Notes: generated from the letters alone by a model not told the origin. DNA of 64,000 bases from Actinobacillus sp. (GCA_020026155.1 JAHHQX010000003.1:61306-125305), one strand, 5' to 3'; shown: positions 29,286 to 40,880, numbered from the stretch's first letter. Numbers and translations are program-made.

Positions 29286-29738
29286 CTAAGCTTTTCCACC
29301 CAATAATTGGAAAATTTTATTTTTATCTTCTGGATCATTAAGCGGTGCTAAAAATTGTTTTCCATTCGTTAAATCAATGACCACAATATTATTTTCGCTT
29401 AAATTCACTTGTTTAATTTTCTTATAATCTATAAAAATATTATCTAAATAGCATCCTGTTTTTTTGAAAAATAACTGTGGATAGCGCAAAAAAGCAACAT
29501 AGAAACTCAATAACACCATGAATAAGAGTAAGAATATGGTGGTAGTTGAAATTTGGAGACGTTGTTGATAAAGAATAACACCAATAATAATAACGAAAAT
29601 AATGCTATCTAGTCGCGTGCGACGTTTAAGACGCACGCTTAAAACTGTTTTTCCTTTTAACTTATTGGTACCGAATTGATCATAAATCGCGTAAAGAAAG
29701 AAAATACTAATCCCGAGTATTAACAAAAAATTTACCAT
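29286..29738 (-). CDS. yobD: YobD-like membrane protein (DUF986)
   Basis: Inner-membrane protein of 150 residues with an N-terminal helix (about 3-20) and two more (about 48-63 and 68-88), then a soluble tail. It matches E. coli YobD in length and in AIYDQF, RLDSIIFV and NLSENN. The function is unknown. In E. coli yobD also directly follows manXYZ, so position supports the call. The SD AAGGGG is close to the ATG. Confidence 0.82.
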   Translation of the reverse strand: MVNFLLILGISIFFLYAIYDQFGTNKLKGKTVLSVRLKRRTRLDSIIFVIIIGVILYQQRLQISTTTIFLLLFMVLLSFYVAFLRYPQLFFKKTGCYLDNIFIDYKKIKQVNLSENNIVVIDLTNGKQFLAPLNDPEDKNKIFQLLGGKA

Positions 29739-29773
29739 ATAACCCCTTTATAACCCCTTTTCTAAAATAAATG

Positions 29774-29793
29774 AGCCCCCAATCCAGGGGGCT
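29774..29793. terminator. hairpin between manZ and yobD
   Basis: Stem AGCCCCC (29774-29780) / GGGGGCT (29787-29793). The T run lies on the plus-strand side, so for the minus-strand man genes it may be a processing or partial attenuation point and not a full terminator. Confidence 0.6.
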
Positions 29794-29810
29794 TTTTTTG
29801 TTATTTATAA

Positions 29811-30647
29811 TTATGCGAGTGTGCCTGTCGCCGCACCGATAATACCGATAACAAAGATACCGATAATAATCCAAAGTGCATTGACACGGTGGCGTAATAA
29901 CCACATACATGCAAAAGTACAAACTAATGCTAAAAGACCTGGCATTAAGCTATCTAGTACGTTTTGCACTGTTGTTACTTGTACGGTACCGTCTTGGCGG
30001 GTGATGGTGGATACTACCACTGGAACATTAATTGAGGTCCATTTTTGAACTAATGCCCCCATGATGAATAACCCCAAGATAGATGCCCCTTCAGTTAATT
30101 TTTGTAATAAACCGCCTGACATATCTTGTACAACATTTAACCCTTTGTGATAACCGTAAGTTACACCATAATAACGAGTCGCTAAACGCAATGCGTTAAA
30201 TAAGATGAAGAAAAGAAGTGGTCCAAGAATACTACCCGTGATCGCAAGCCCTGCACCAAGCGCTGCAAATACTGGACGTGCTGTCCCCCAGAAAATCGGG
30301 TCACCCACACCAGCTAATGGTCCCATAAGACCGACTTTGATACCATTGATTGCTGCATCATCGATTTCTTTACCGTTAGCACGTTCTTCTTCCATCGCAA
30401 TGGTTACACCAAGTACTGGTGCTGCCATAAATGGTTGAGTATTGAAAAACTCTAAGTGGCGTTTAATCGCATCCTTACGTTCTTGTGAATTTGGATCTGG
30501 ATACAAACGTTTAATTACAGGAACCATTGAGAATGCCCAACCTAACGCTTGCATACGTTCAAAGTTCCAAGAACCTTGGAAAAGGTTAGAGCGAATTACC
30601 ACTTTATTAAGGTCACTTTGTGTTACTTTTTTCATTTCAGTAGTCAT
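29811..30647 (-). CDS. manZ: mannose PTS permease IID component
   Basis: IID subunit of the mannose-family phosphotransferase system, 278 residues. Conserved segments include SNLFQGSWNFERMQ, GLMGPLAGVGDPIFWGT and a C-terminal membrane helix. With ManY it forms the sugar-conducting membrane complex for mannose, glucose and glucosamine. It lies 12 bases after manY. Confidence 0.95.
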   Translation of the reverse strand: MTTEMKKVTQSDLNKVVIRSNLFQGSWNFERMQALGWAFSMVPVIKRLYPDPNSQERKDAIKRHLEFFNTQPFMAAPVLGVTIAMEEERANGKEIDDAAINGIKVGLMGPLAGVGDPIFWGTARPVFAALGAGLAITGSILGPLLFFILFNALRLATRYYGVTYGYHKGLNVVQDMSGGLLQKLTEGASILGLFIMGALVQKWTSINVPVVVSTITRQDGTVQVTTVQNVLDSLMPGLLALVCTFACMWLLRHRVNALWIIIGIFVIGIIGAATGTLA

Positions 30648-30659
30648 AGCTTATATCCT

Positions 30660-31460
30660 TTAATCTAATCGGTTATCAAGATCGTTAGTTGGTGAAACAA
30701 CTTGAACGGTTTGTTGAGATTTGTTGTATTTTGGGCTGAGTTGGATATAAAGATATGCCATTACCGCACCAAGTACACCAAGTGCTACAAGGTTGAAGTT
30801 TGTGAATGCTGCAATCACAAAGCCAGCATAGAAGAATGGCATTAAGTGACCTGCACGCATCATGTTGATAACCATTGCATAACCTACTACCGCAATGATA
30901 CCACCGCCAATTTTAAGACCATTGGTTACTACCGGTGGGATAGCTGCAAGCATTTGGTGAACAGTATCTGTTCCTGCTGTCATTGCGACTAAAAGTGCTG
31001 GGATTGCGATACGCATTGCTTGTAGTAATAATGCGGTACAGTGAACCCAGCTTAACCAAGATAAATTACCATCACGGATTGAACGGTCAGCTGCGTGTTG
31101 GAAACCAACGGTAATTGCACGAACAACATAAGTTAATACTTGACCTGCTGCAGCTAGTGGAATCGCCAACGCGATACCTGTTGCGATATCTTGTTTACCT
31201 ACGATAACAAGGATTGTTGAGATAACAGATGCTAACGCTGCGTCTGGTGCAAGCGCTGCCCCGATATTCATCCAACCGAGAGCGAGAAGTTCTAATGACC
31301 CCCCAACGATAATCCCGGTTTTCATATCACCAAGAACAAGACCAATTAAGGTACATGCGATTAATGGACGGTGAAACTGCCATTCATCTAAGATAGATCC
31401 CATACCTGCTAAACAGGAAACTAGGAATACCAGTATGATTTGTAGAGTTGAAATTTCCAT
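30660..31460 (-). CDS. manY: mannose PTS permease IIC component
   Basis: IIC membrane subunit, 266 residues, very hydrophobic. Conserved are DEWQFHRPLIACTLIGLVLGD and GGSLELLALGWMNIGAALAPD. It carries the substrate path together with ManZ. Second gene of manXYZ, with a short spacer from manX. Confidence 0.95.
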   Translation of the reverse strand: MEISTLQIILVFLVSCLAGMGSILDEWQFHRPLIACTLIGLVLGDMKTGIIVGGSLELLALGWMNIGAALAPDAALASVISTILVIVGKQDIATGIALAIPLAAAGQVLTYVVRAITVGFQHAADRSIRDGNLSWLSWVHCTALLLQAMRIAIPALLVAMTAGTDTVHQMLAAIPPVVTNGLKIGGGIIAVVGYAMVINMMRAGHLMPFFYAGFVIAAFTNFNLVALGVLGAVMAYLYIQLSPKYNKSQQTVQVVSPTNDLDNRLD

Positions 31461-31478
31461 AGTTTATTCCTTCAGTAG

Positions 31479-32465
31479 TTATGCAATAAGATTATTTTTC
31501 TTAAGAAGATCCATCATATATTGACGACTATCATTTGATACTTTACGAACATCAAGTTCTACGCCCATATCATTAATGGCTTCAAAAGCCGCGATATCTT
31601 TATCATCAACAGATACTGCACTTGTAATCATTTTCTTACCTTCACGATACGCCATGCCACCAATATTAATAGATGGCATTTTTACGCCCGCTTCTAATAA
31701 AGTCAGTACATCTGTTGGATTCGTGAATAACAACATCATACGTTCACCCGCATACTCTGGGTTGTTCCAAACACGGATCATTTTTTCAACGCCTACGACA
31801 TGAGCAGTTACACCTGGAGGCGCGACACTTTTCAACATTGTTGAACGCACTTGATCTTTCGCAACATCATCATTTACAACGACGATACGTTTAACTTGGC
31901 TTTCTTTCGTCCAACGTGTCGCAACTTGACCATGAATTAAGCGGTCATCAATACGGGCTAAGCCTACAACGAGGTGCCCTTCTTTATTTGGTGGTACCAC
32001 ATCGACTTGAACAGGTTCAACTGGTTTGGCTGCTGGTTGTACTTCTTCTTTTTCAGCTTCTGCTTCAACATGCTTTAATGCACGCACGCCCATACGCCCT
32101 GTTTCTAATGCCACTTCAACCAATTCATCTAAACCTGGTTCATCATCGCGAGCCATAAAGGTTTCCACTAACATTGGTACGTTGACACCAGTGACAATGT
32201 CCATGTTATCTTTTCCTTCTGCAACTCGATTGGCTGCATTAAATGGGCTACCACCCCAAGTATCAACGAGGAAAAGAAAATGATCACAATGCGATAAATC
32301 GCCTTGAATTTTTTCTTGATATTTCGTCATGATGGTTTCAGCATTTTCACCAGGTACGAAATCAATTGTCGCCACATTATCTTGTTCCCCGATCAGCATT
32401 TCGGTAGTTTTCAATAATTGTTCTGCGGCTCTACCATGAGTGGCAATTAAAATACCTATACTCAT
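31479..32465 (-). CDS. manX: mannose PTS IIAB component
   Basis: Fused IIA-IIB phosphocarrier, 328 residues. The IIA domain (about 1-130) has the phosphorylated His in IATHGRAAEQ. An Ala/Glu/Pro/Val-rich linker (about 140-160) follows. The IIB domain (about 165-325) has its phosphorylated His in RIDDRLIHGQVATRW. It is the first gene of the operon. A good CRP site lies about 180 bases upstream. Confidence 0.95.
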   Translation of the reverse strand: MSIGILIATHGRAAEQLLKTTEMLIGEQDNVATIDFVPGENAETIMTKYQEKIQGDLSHCDHFLFLVDTWGGSPFNAANRVAEGKDNMDIVTGVNVPMLVETFMARDDEPGLDELVEVALETGRMGVRALKHVEAEAEKEEVQPAAKPVEPVQVDVVPPNKEGHLVVGLARIDDRLIHGQVATRWTKESQVKRIVVVNDDVAKDQVRSTMLKSVAPPGVTAHVVGVEKMIRVWNNPEYAGERMMLLFTNPTDVLTLLEAGVKMPSINIGGMAYREGKKMITSAVSVDDKDIAAFEAINDMGVELDVRKVSNDSRQYMMDLLKKNNLIA

Positions 32466-32806
32466 TTCGTCTCCTTACATATTTTGATCAATCGAAAGCT
32501 ACGTCTTATAAAATCTACACCCTAAAAGTACGTGTTATAAAAAGTAGAGAAATTACTTTTTTGAACTGAACTTTCTACAAAACATGTTCAAAAAAGCGAG
32601 TACATTATATGAAAAAGTGCGCAAACCATATAATTTTCACGCGTGATGAAGATCACAGAATAGAAATTTTTTTGATAGGTTTAGTTCCAAATGAGTATTT
32701 TTTAATCTTTTTGAATCGTTTTATTTACTTTTATTCTATTTTTTGGAGCGATACACGATCAAATATCAAACAAAATAGACGCCATCTAATCGTTAGATAT
32801 AAAAAA
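32466..32806 (-). promoter_or_regulatory. manXYZ upstream region with CRP site and direct repeats
   Basis: No credible gene here; a 68-codon plus-strand frame at 32609 overlaps these sites and lacks an SD. GTGATGAAGATCAC (core of 32641-32658, GC-flanked) fits the CRP consensus TGTGA-N6-TCACA. Two near-identical 20-mers, at 32499-32518 and 32528-32547, share TACGT, one varying base, then TTATAAAA. They are 29 bases apart and could be tandem operators or promoters. Confidence 0.55.
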
Positions 32807-32829
32807 ACGCACTAACGTGCGTTTTTTTA
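32807..32829. terminator. terminator after the BCCT transporter
   Basis: Stem ACGCAC (32807-32812) / GTGCGT (32817-32822) with A run before and T run after, usable in either direction. It lies just beyond the BCCT gene stop. Confidence 0.8.
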
Positions 32830-32838
32830 TGTATGCAT

Positions 32839-34878
32839 CTATTCAGCAAGAATTGTCTGTTCATGTCCCATAAGCTCTTGCCCAACATCATTTAAAAGAT
32901 TCAAATAACGATCATACTGTTTCAAAATATCGGCAATAATCTCTTTTCGAGTCATATACTGTACATCATATCCAGTTCGACCATCTGAGAAATAAGTAAC
33001 TGGTAAATACGTCAATGTATGTTGGATATACGGAAGATGCTCATCATTAATTAACTGTTCGGACACTTCATGACTAATTGATTTAATTCCGTAAGTAAAA
33101 TCACGAACGGACTCTTTTTTGATCGTAATTTCAACGTAATTATCTTCATCATCTTCATAATTAATATGTTGTGCAATCTCCACATTTAAATTATGAACAT
33201 CAACTAACTCCGTTCTTAACTCACGCATTGCAGGCAATGCAACATATTTCAAGAATTTGAGGATATCTTTTTCTTGAGTTTGATTTAGCATTTGATCTAA
33301 ACGCTCACGCCAGTTATCGCCTGTCCAAAATGCAGTGGTAGGAGTTAATTTTGTATTAAAGTATTTTTGATCAACAGCGATGGCTTTCCACAAGCTAAAA
33401 CACATAATTAACATAATAACGGCAAATGGCAATGCCATAATTAAAGTCATCGTTTGTAATGCGCTTAACCCACCAGCACCCAGTAATGTAATGGAGATAA
33501 TGCAAATAATAATTCCCCACATTACCGCTTGCCATGCTGGCGAAGTGAGAGACTTATCGCGTGCTGCGATGTTGTTCAATACATAAATGCCAGAATCGGC
33601 TGATGTAATAAAGAACAAGCAGATAACCACTAACGCAATACATCCTGTTACCATTGGTAATGGTAAGTAGTTGAAAAATTTAAATAATAATTGTTCTGGA
33701 ACACTTACAATTTGTTGTAATGCGCCATGGGCACTATGTAAATCAATGTAAATAGCACTGTTACCAAATACAGTAAACCATAAAATACAAAATAAACTTG
33801 GAATCGCAAGGACACCAAAAATGAACTCACGAATGGTACGTCCTTTAGAAATACGTGCAATGAATAAACCCACAAACGGAGCCCAAGAACACCACCATGC
33901 CCAATAAAGGACCGTCCAGCCCGTAAACCAAGATGTATTTTCTGTTTCATAAACAAACGTTTTAAAACTTAAACTCACAACATTACTTAAATAAGTCCCT
34001 AAGTTATCACTGAAAGACGAAAGTAAATAGAGCGTTGGCCCCGTCACTAATACAAATAATAACAAGCCAAAAGCTAGCATTAAGTTCATTTCACTAAGGA
34101 TTTTTACGCCTTTTCCGATTCCAGACGTTGCTGATAAAATAGCAACTGCCATTACGGCCAGAATAATAACGACCTGAACGCCATAACTATTTTCAGATAA
34201 AAACCCTAACGTTTTTAACCCCGCACCTAACTGAGCGGCCCCGAGTCCAAGTGTTGTAATAATCCCGAATAACGTTGTGATTAAAGCAACGATATCAATG
34301 ATATCGCCCATTTTTCCATTAATTTTTTCTTTAAGTAATGGGTAAAAACATGAACGTAGAGATAACGGAAGTTTATAACGAAAACCAAAATAAGCGAGTG
34401 CTAACGCAATGACTGCATATACTCCCCACGCATGGATTCCCCAGTGGAAAATTGTGTACAACAATGCCTCTTGTTCTTTATTTTCTATGGTGCCTGTTGT
34501 AATGGATGAAGCAAAATGAGAGAGTGGCTCTGCCACGCCGTAGAACATTAAACCAACCCCCATACCAGCAGCAAATAACATTGCCATCCATGAAAGAAAA
34601 CTAAATTCAGGTTCTTCTTCATCGGTACCAAGTTTAATATTACCCACGCTACTCATTGATAAAATAAGTAAAAATGCAATAAACACTGAGAAAGCTAAAA
34701 TATAAAACCAGCTAAAATCAGCAAAAATACCTTGTTTAATTTGATTCAATAATGATTGAATTTCTGTTGGGAAAAGCAATGTCGTTGTAATTAATGCCAC
34801 TAGCAACAATAACGTTATACTAATAACAAAAGGATTAAACGACGAGCGCTTATGAATAAAGCCCGTAAAGTTTGTCAA
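32839..34878 (-). CDS. BCCT-family choline/betaine/carnitine transporter
   Basis: Betaine-choline-carnitine transporter of BetT type, about 679 residues with twelve hydrophobic segments and a long C-terminal cytoplasmic domain (from about residue 520) that in BetT senses osmotic stress. Signature segments are FAAGMGVGLMFYGVAEPLSHF, WTVLYWAWWCSWAPFVGLFIARISKGRT and FITSADSGIYVLNNI. I place the start at TTG 34878 because GAGGAG stands just before it and the protein then begins with TNFTGFIHKRSSFNP. The frame continues to an ATG at 34941 with no SD and no family similarity. The substrate is not certain. Confidence 0.9.
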   Translation of the reverse strand: MTNFTGFIHKRSSFNPFVISITLLLLVALITTTLLFPTEIQSLLNQIKQGIFADFSWFYILAFSVFIAFLLILSMSSVGNIKLGTDEEEPEFSFLSWMAMLFAAGMGVGLMFYGVAEPLSHFASSITTGTIENKEQEALLYTIFHWGIHAWGVYAVIALALAYFGFRYKLPLSLRSCFYPLLKEKINGKMGDIIDIVALITTLFGIITTLGLGAAQLGAGLKTLGFLSENSYGVQVVIILAVMAVAILSATSGIGKGVKILSEMNLMLAFGLLLFVLVTGPTLYLLSSFSDNLGTYLSNVVSLSFKTFVYETENTSWFTGWTVLYWAWWCSWAPFVGLFIARISKGRTIREFIFGVLAIPSLFCILWFTVFGNSAIYIDLHSAHGALQQIVSVPEQLLFKFFNYLPLPMVTGCIALVVICLFFITSADSGIYVLNNIAARDKSLTSPAWQAVMWGIIICIISITLLGAGGLSALQTMTLIMALPFAVIMLIMCFSLWKAIAVDQKYFNTKLTPTTAFWTGDNWRERLDQMLNQTQEKDILKFLKYVALPAMRELRTELVDVHNLNVEIAQHINYEDDEDNYVEITIKKESVRDFTYGIKSISHEVSEQLINDEHLPYIQHTLTYLPVTYFSDGRTGYDVQYMTRKEIIADILKQYDRYLNLLNDVGQELMGHEQTILAE

Positions 34879-35106
34879 TTTTTTCTCCTCAAATGTAATC
34901 GTTGTATAAGTAGCATTAGAATGCCACTTTAAAGGAATCAATAAAAGGGATATTGAATAAGAAATGTAAAAAATAAGATTGAATGTGTGTTCGTGAAGGG
35001 AGTATATCAGAAAAATTGATTTTCTTCAAAAGAAGTAGCATAACTAATCTTAAAATCCGTTATTTTTATTTACTTATGCTACTTTTATAAAAAATAAAGT
35101 GGTGGG

Positions 35107-35586
35107 CTACATATCTGCAACAAAATGCCCAGACTTGCCTCCGCTCTTTTCTAAGAGGCGCACGTTACTAATTACCATATCTTTTTGAACAGCTTTGCAC
35201 ATATCATAAATCGTTAATGCTGCTACAGTGGCTGCGGTTAATGCTTCCATTTCGACACCAGTTTTTCCCGTTAATTTACAAAGGCTTTCGATACGCACTT
35301 GATTCTTTTCTGGAAGTGCTTCTAAATTCACTTCAACTTTAGAAAGTAACAGCGGATGGCACAGTGGAATGAGTTCCCATGTCCGTTTTGCTGCTTGAAT
35401 TCCAGCAATGCGCGCTGTTGCAAATACATCCCCTTTATGATGCTGCCCAGAAATAATCATTTCCAATGTTTGCGCTGACATGGTTACAAAGGCCTCTGCT
35501 CTTGCTTCACGCACAGTTTCTTGTTTACCAGAAACATCCACCATGTTAGCCTCACCATTGGCATTGATATGAGTAAATTGTGTCAT
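35107..35586 (-). CDS. moaC: cyclic pyranopterin monophosphate synthase
   Basis: Second step of molybdopterin synthesis, turning the MoaA product into cyclic pyranopterin monophosphate; 159 residues. Diagnostic stretches are [12 protein letters not shown] and [25 protein letters not shown]. It lies 65 bases after moaA; a well-preserved CACGCCCC repeat fills that gap. Confidence 0.96.
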   Translation of the reverse strand: MTQFTHINANGEANMVDVSGKQETVREARAEAFVTMSAQTLEMIISGQHHKGDVFATARIAGIQAAKRTWELIPLCHPLLLSKVEVNLEALPEKNQVRIESLCKLTGKTGVEMEALTAATVAALTIYDMCKAVQKDMVISNVRLLEKSGGKSGHFVADM

Positions 35587-35618
35587 AATACTATCTTCCG
35601 TTTCTCAGGCGCATCCAA

Positions 35619-35648
35619 ATCACGCCCCAATTTTCATCAAAATTTATG
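35619..35648 (+). repeat. CACGCCCC repeat between moaA and moaC
   Basis: Closest to consensus of all copies: ATCACGCCCC, AATTTTC, ATC, AAAATTTATG. Single copy, no partner, inside an operon and not at its end. Confidence 0.9.
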
Positions 35649-35651
35649 TTA

Positions 35652-36659
35652 TTAACCGCCGATACTCGCCAAATTAGCTCGAATACCACTATCGCCTTGA
35701 TGTAAGAAATGATGTTCACGTTTACATTGAAGTGCTTCCGTAATACGCGTTTTTAATGCTTCTTCTTGATTGTCGGCTTGTAATAAATCACGTAGATCGA
35801 TCCCAGACTCACCAAATAGACAAAGATGCAATTGCCCCTTGGCTGATACGCGTAGACGGTTACAACTGTTACAGAAATTCTTCTCATACGGCATAATCAA
35901 ACCAATTTCACCTTTGTAATCAGGATGAGAGAAAATTTTTGCCGGTCCATCTAAATGGGAACGACTTTGTAAAGTCCAACCTTCTCGAATCAACTTATCT
36001 GCGAGCAACTGCCCAGGCAAATGGTGTTGTTCAAAGAAACGATCCATCTCCCCCGTCTGCATTAATTCAATGAAACGCATTTGAATCGGATTCTCTTTAA
36101 CCCAGGCTAAAAACGCATCGAACTCATGACTATTCAGATCTTTCATTAAAACTGAGTTTACTTTAACCTTGTCATATCCCACATCAAGCGCACGGTGGAT
36201 ACCACGCATTACGTCATCAAATTTATCCACGCCTGTAATGCGATGAAACATACGCGGATCTAGGCTATCCACACTCACATTGATAGAAGTAACGCCCGCT
36301 TCGCGCCATTTAGCTACATCTTTTTCCATGCGATAACCGTTGGTAGTCAGCGCGAGCTGTTTAATCCCTTGAATATCACGAATGCTTTGTGCAATTTCAA
36401 TAAAATCTTTGCGTAAAGTCGGTTCTCCGCCAGTTAAGCGAATTTTCTCTGCACCAAGATGTGCAAAACCTTTTACAAGACGCTGAATTTCATTCAGTGT
36501 CAAAAATTGTGGTTTTTCTGGTTCGGGCTGATAACCATTGGGTAGACAATAGGTGCAACGGAAATTACAGACATCCGTGATAGAAAGTCGTAAATAATAG
36601 TATTGACGATGAAAACGATCGACCAAACCGTTTACATCTTTTATAGGAATAGTTTGCAT
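35652..36659 (-). CDS. moaA: GTP 3',8-cyclase MoaA
   Basis: Radical SAM enzyme starting molybdenum cofactor synthesis from GTP; 335 residues. The N-terminal cluster motif is [10 protein letters not shown] (Cys about residues 32-39). The C-terminal cluster Cys residues appear in [21 protein letters not shown]. The usual terminal GG is present at the end of ASIGG. It is divergent from yvcK/ybhK, as in E. coli. A structured leader lies directly upstream. Confidence 0.97.
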   Translation of the reverse strand: MQTIPIKDVNGLVDRFHRQYYYLRLSITDVCNFRCTYCLPNGYQPEPEKPQFLTLNEIQRLVKGFAHLGAEKIRLTGGEPTLRKDFIEIAQSIRDIQGIKQLALTTNGYRMEKDVAKWREAGVTSINVSVDSLDPRMFHRITGVDKFDDVMRGIHRALDVGYDKVKVNSVLMKDLNSHEFDAFLAWVKENPIQMRFIELMQTGEMDRFFEQHHLPGQLLADKLIREGWTLQSRSHLDGPAKIFSHPDYKGEIGLIMPYEKNFCNSCNRLRVSAKGQLHLCLFGESGIDLRDLLQADNQEEALKTRITEALQCKREHHFLHQGDSGIRANLASIGG

Positions 36660-36663
36660 TGAA

Positions 36664-36745
36664 CACCTTTTTAAATGACGAAAGGAAAAGTCGTTTCCAA
36701 CCGTTCCCTGAGTAACCTCAGTTACTGGCTTGCCACCATATTTAT
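36664..36745 (-). ncRNA. structured moaA leader, candidate Moco-type element
   Basis: On the minus strand the leader has GGTGGCAAGCC, the stem AGTAAC/GTTACT within CTGAG...CTCAG, and GGAAACGACTTTTCC. It ends in AAAAAGGTGTTC, the moaA SD region. A conserved structured RNA precedes moaA in many gammaproteobacteria and is proposed to sense molybdenum cofactor. Position and the AAAGGTGT end fit, but I could not fold it against the model. Confidence 0.45.
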
Positions 36746-36960
36746 CTATGCGAAATCAAAACTTAGGTAAACAAGCTCGGCGTAATTAAGCGTAATCATT
36801 AATCGTAATAGTAATGCGTCATTGTAAAAGATTTATTAACATTTTTCTAGGAAAAACTACTTTCTTTAGTTATCCGTTTAAAAATTAAAAAATTTGTGTT
36901 TTATTTGTGATTTTTTGCGACAATAACCTCGCCTTCTCGTTTTTATAAAGGATTTACAGA

Positions 36961-37890
36961 ATGTCTCAACCATTTCCCTACCACCACTCAGAACTTAATC
37001 GGCTTACGCATATTGTCGCATTAGGGGGCGGTCACGGTTTAGGTCGCGTAATGTCAGCATTAAACTTTCTCGGTGCACGCCTGACTGGTATTGTTACTAC
37101 GACGGATAATGGCGGATCTACGGGACGAATTCGCTCTCAACAAGGGGGAATTGCATGGGGTGATTTACGTAATTGTTTAAATCAAATCATTACTCAACCA
37201 AGTACGGCTTCTGCTCTCTTTGAGTATCGTTTTGAAGGAGAAGGTGAACTAGCGGGACATAACCTCGGAAACCTTATGCTAAAAGCGCTAGAAAATATGC
37301 AAATTCGCCCAACAGATGCGGTAAACCTGATTCGTGAGCTTTTAAAAGTAGAATCCTTTATTGTCCCAATGTCTGAAAAACCAGTTCATCTAGCCGCTTA
37401 TCTAGCTTCTGGAAAAAGCCTAGTGGGTGAAGTCAGCATTGACGAACTCGCTGAAGTTCCACAAATGATGTTTGTGTTACCGCTTGTGCCTGCTACCCCC
37501 GAAGCCATCAGAGCCATTCAAAAAGCCGATCTCATTCTTATCGGTCCAGGAAGTTTTCTAACCAGTATTCTCCCTCCTTTTTTGCTCCCCGAAATTAGTC
37601 GCGCGGTAATGGAAAGTGCAGCATTAAAAATTTTTATTGATAATCTTGGAATTGAACAAGGACCCGCAGCACAGTTATCTTTACAAGATAGAATTAATTA
37701 TTTACATCGTTATCTTGGGGGAAAAGTAATTGATGCGGTGATTACCGAATCTCAAGTTGACCTTCAAGATAGCATTATTTTCACAAAAAAATTAAAGGCC
37801 GATGACGTAAGTTATCGTCATGATAGACCTTTACTTTGTGCCGCAATTGATGACGTTTTAAAGACGCTAACACGCCCCGATTTTCCATAA
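36961..37890 (+). CDS. ybhK: YvcK/YbhK-family (gluconeogenesis factor-like) protein
   Basis: CofD-like protein of 309 residues. The N-terminus has ALGGGHGLGRVMSAL and the TTTDNGGSTGRIR motif; ILIGPGSFLTSILPP is also typical. Homologues bind UDP-sugars and affect envelope and carbon metabolism; the exact role is unsettled. It is divergent from moaA, the E. coli ybhK-moaA order. Its last six codons and stop are covered by a CACGCCCC repeat, followed by a terminator. Confidence 0.9.
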   Translation: MSQPFPYHHSELNRLTHIVALGGGHGLGRVMSALNFLGARLTGIVTTTDNGGSTGRIRSQQGGIAWGDLRNCLNQIITQPSTASALFEYRFEGEGELAGHNLGNLMLKALENMQIRPTDAVNLIRELLKVESFIVPMSEKPVHLAAYLASGKSLVGEVSIDELAEVPQMMFVLPLVPATPEAIRAIQKADLILIGPGSFLTSILPPFLLPEISRAVMESAALKIFIDNLGIEQGPAAQLSLQDRINYLHRYLGGKVIDAVITESQVDLQDSIIFTKKLKADDVSYRHDRPLLCAAIDDVLKTLTRPDFP

Positions 37891-37899
37891 AATTTATAG
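37870..37899 (+). repeat. CACGCCCC repeat across the ybhK stop codon
   Basis: ACACGCCCC, GATTTTC, CAT, AAAATTTATA. The coding part gives T-R-P-D-F-P and the stop TAA (37888-37890) falls in the variable spacer. Confidence 0.85.
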
Positions 37900-37930
37900 A
37901 AAAAACGCCATCATCAGATGGCGTTTTTAT
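37900..37930. terminator. terminator between ybhK and the MarC-family gene
   Basis: Perfect stem ACGCCATC (37905-37912) / GATGGCGT (37917-37924), A run before and T run after; serves both convergent genes. Confidence 0.88.
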
Positions 37931-37937
37931 CATTGTT

Positions 37938-38567
37938 TTAGAGGATTCCAAAATTTTTCAATGCGGTAACGATCATTTCAATACCGAGTGAAAGTAGGAT
38001 AAGCCCCATAATTCGAGTAACAACATTCGCACCTGTTTTACCCAATCTCATCATTACTGGTTTAGAATAACGCAATAAGAAGTAGCAACAGATACAAAAA
38101 GCAATGATAGTAATGGAAGACATACCATATTCAACGAGCGTATGAGAATTTACCCCAAATACGATCGCCGCACTAATTGAACCTGGTCCCGCCATTAAAG
38201 GAATCGCTAATGGCACAATGGCAAGGTTGGTATAGTTAGAAATATCGTCACCTTTTTCTTCTTTGTTCATTTTATTTTCGCCGATTTTACCGTTAATCAT
38301 GGTCATCGCAATGCTACCTAACACGATCCCGCCGGCAATTCGGAATGAATCAATCGAAATATTAAACGCATGCAAAATTGCATTACCAAAGAAGAAGCTA
38401 ACCAATAGCATAATCGTTAAGGTTAAACAGGTAATAAAGATCATGCGTTCTTGTTCTTCTTTTGGGAAGTCTGAAGTCATTGAATAGAAAATTGGAATAA
38501 CGCCAATCGGATTTACCAATGCAATTAAACTTACAAAGAATTGTAAACAAGTTCCGATATCCATCAA
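37938..38567 (-). CDS. MarC-family membrane protein (YchE-like)
   Basis: Inner-membrane protein of 209 residues with six hydrophobic helices, MarC/UPF0056 family. Typical are FVSLIALVNPIGVIPIF, SIDSFRIAGGIVLG, PLAIPLMAGPGSI and TRIMGLILLSLGIEMI. It is closest in feel to E. coli YchE. The biochemical function of the family is unknown. Confidence 0.88.
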   Translation of the reverse strand: MMDIGTCLQFFVSLIALVNPIGVIPIFYSMTSDFPKEEQERMIFITCLTLTIMLLVSFFFGNAILHAFNISIDSFRIAGGIVLGSIAMTMINGKIGENKMNKEEKGDDISNYTNLAIVPLAIPLMAGPGSISAAIVFGVNSHTLVEYGMSSITIIAFCICCYFLLRYSKPVMMRLGKTGANVVTRIMGLILLSLGIEMIVTALKNFGIL

Positions 38568-38630
38568 ATTAAGCCCTATAAATTAGAAAAATCATACTCT
38601 CATTATATGGAGGTTATTTTTATTCGCAAT

Positions 38631-38661
38631 AAAAATGTGCGACTGTTTTCACAATCGCACA
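38631..38661 (-). terminator. groESL terminator
   Basis: Stem TGTGCGACTG (38636-38645) / CAATCGCACA (38652-38661). On the minus strand it is followed by TTTTT and lies 47 bases after the groEL stop. Confidence 0.75.
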
Positions 38662-38707
38662 CTAATTTATTTTAATTAAAAATAATTATTTAAGTGTAAT
38701 GGGAAAA

Positions 38708-40698
<1,991 letters not shown>

Positions 40699-40737
40699 CT
40701 TAATTTCCTTATAGTTAAACTAACTCGTTGCCTATAG

Positions 40738-40766
40738 ATGTAAGGGTTTTTCCCTCATTTTCAAGG
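40738..40766 (-). promoter_or_regulatory. sigma-32-like groESL promoter
   Basis: On the minus strand CTTGAAA (40759-40765) and, 12 bases on, CCCTTACAT (40738-40746) resemble the heat-shock -35 (CTTGAAA) and -10 (CCCCATNT) boxes. The spacing to the groES start, about 40 bases, is suitable. Confidence 0.65.
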
Positions 40767-40864
40767 GAAAAAATAAAATATTTTTATTTCTTTATATACT
40801 CTATTTTGCCTTAAAAAAATTTATGGAAAGAATTAATTAATTCCTTATGAGACAAGGTGAAAAA

Positions 40865-40880
40865 GGTGATCATGATCACA
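40865..40880 (+). promoter_or_regulatory. CRP (or CRP/FNR-type) site upstream of aspA
   Basis: GGTGATCATGATCACA matches TGTGA-N6-TCACA at nine of ten positions and is nearly a perfect palindrome. It is about 135 bases before the aspA ATG. Catabolite control of aspA is established in enteric bacteria. The remaining 316-base groES-aspA spacer shows no gene. Confidence 0.7.

Noticed and set aside
32609..32815. 68-codon plus-strand ORF upstream of manX
   Set aside because: No SD and no recognisable protein. It overlaps the CRP site and runs into the terminator stem, so it is treated as regulatory sequence.
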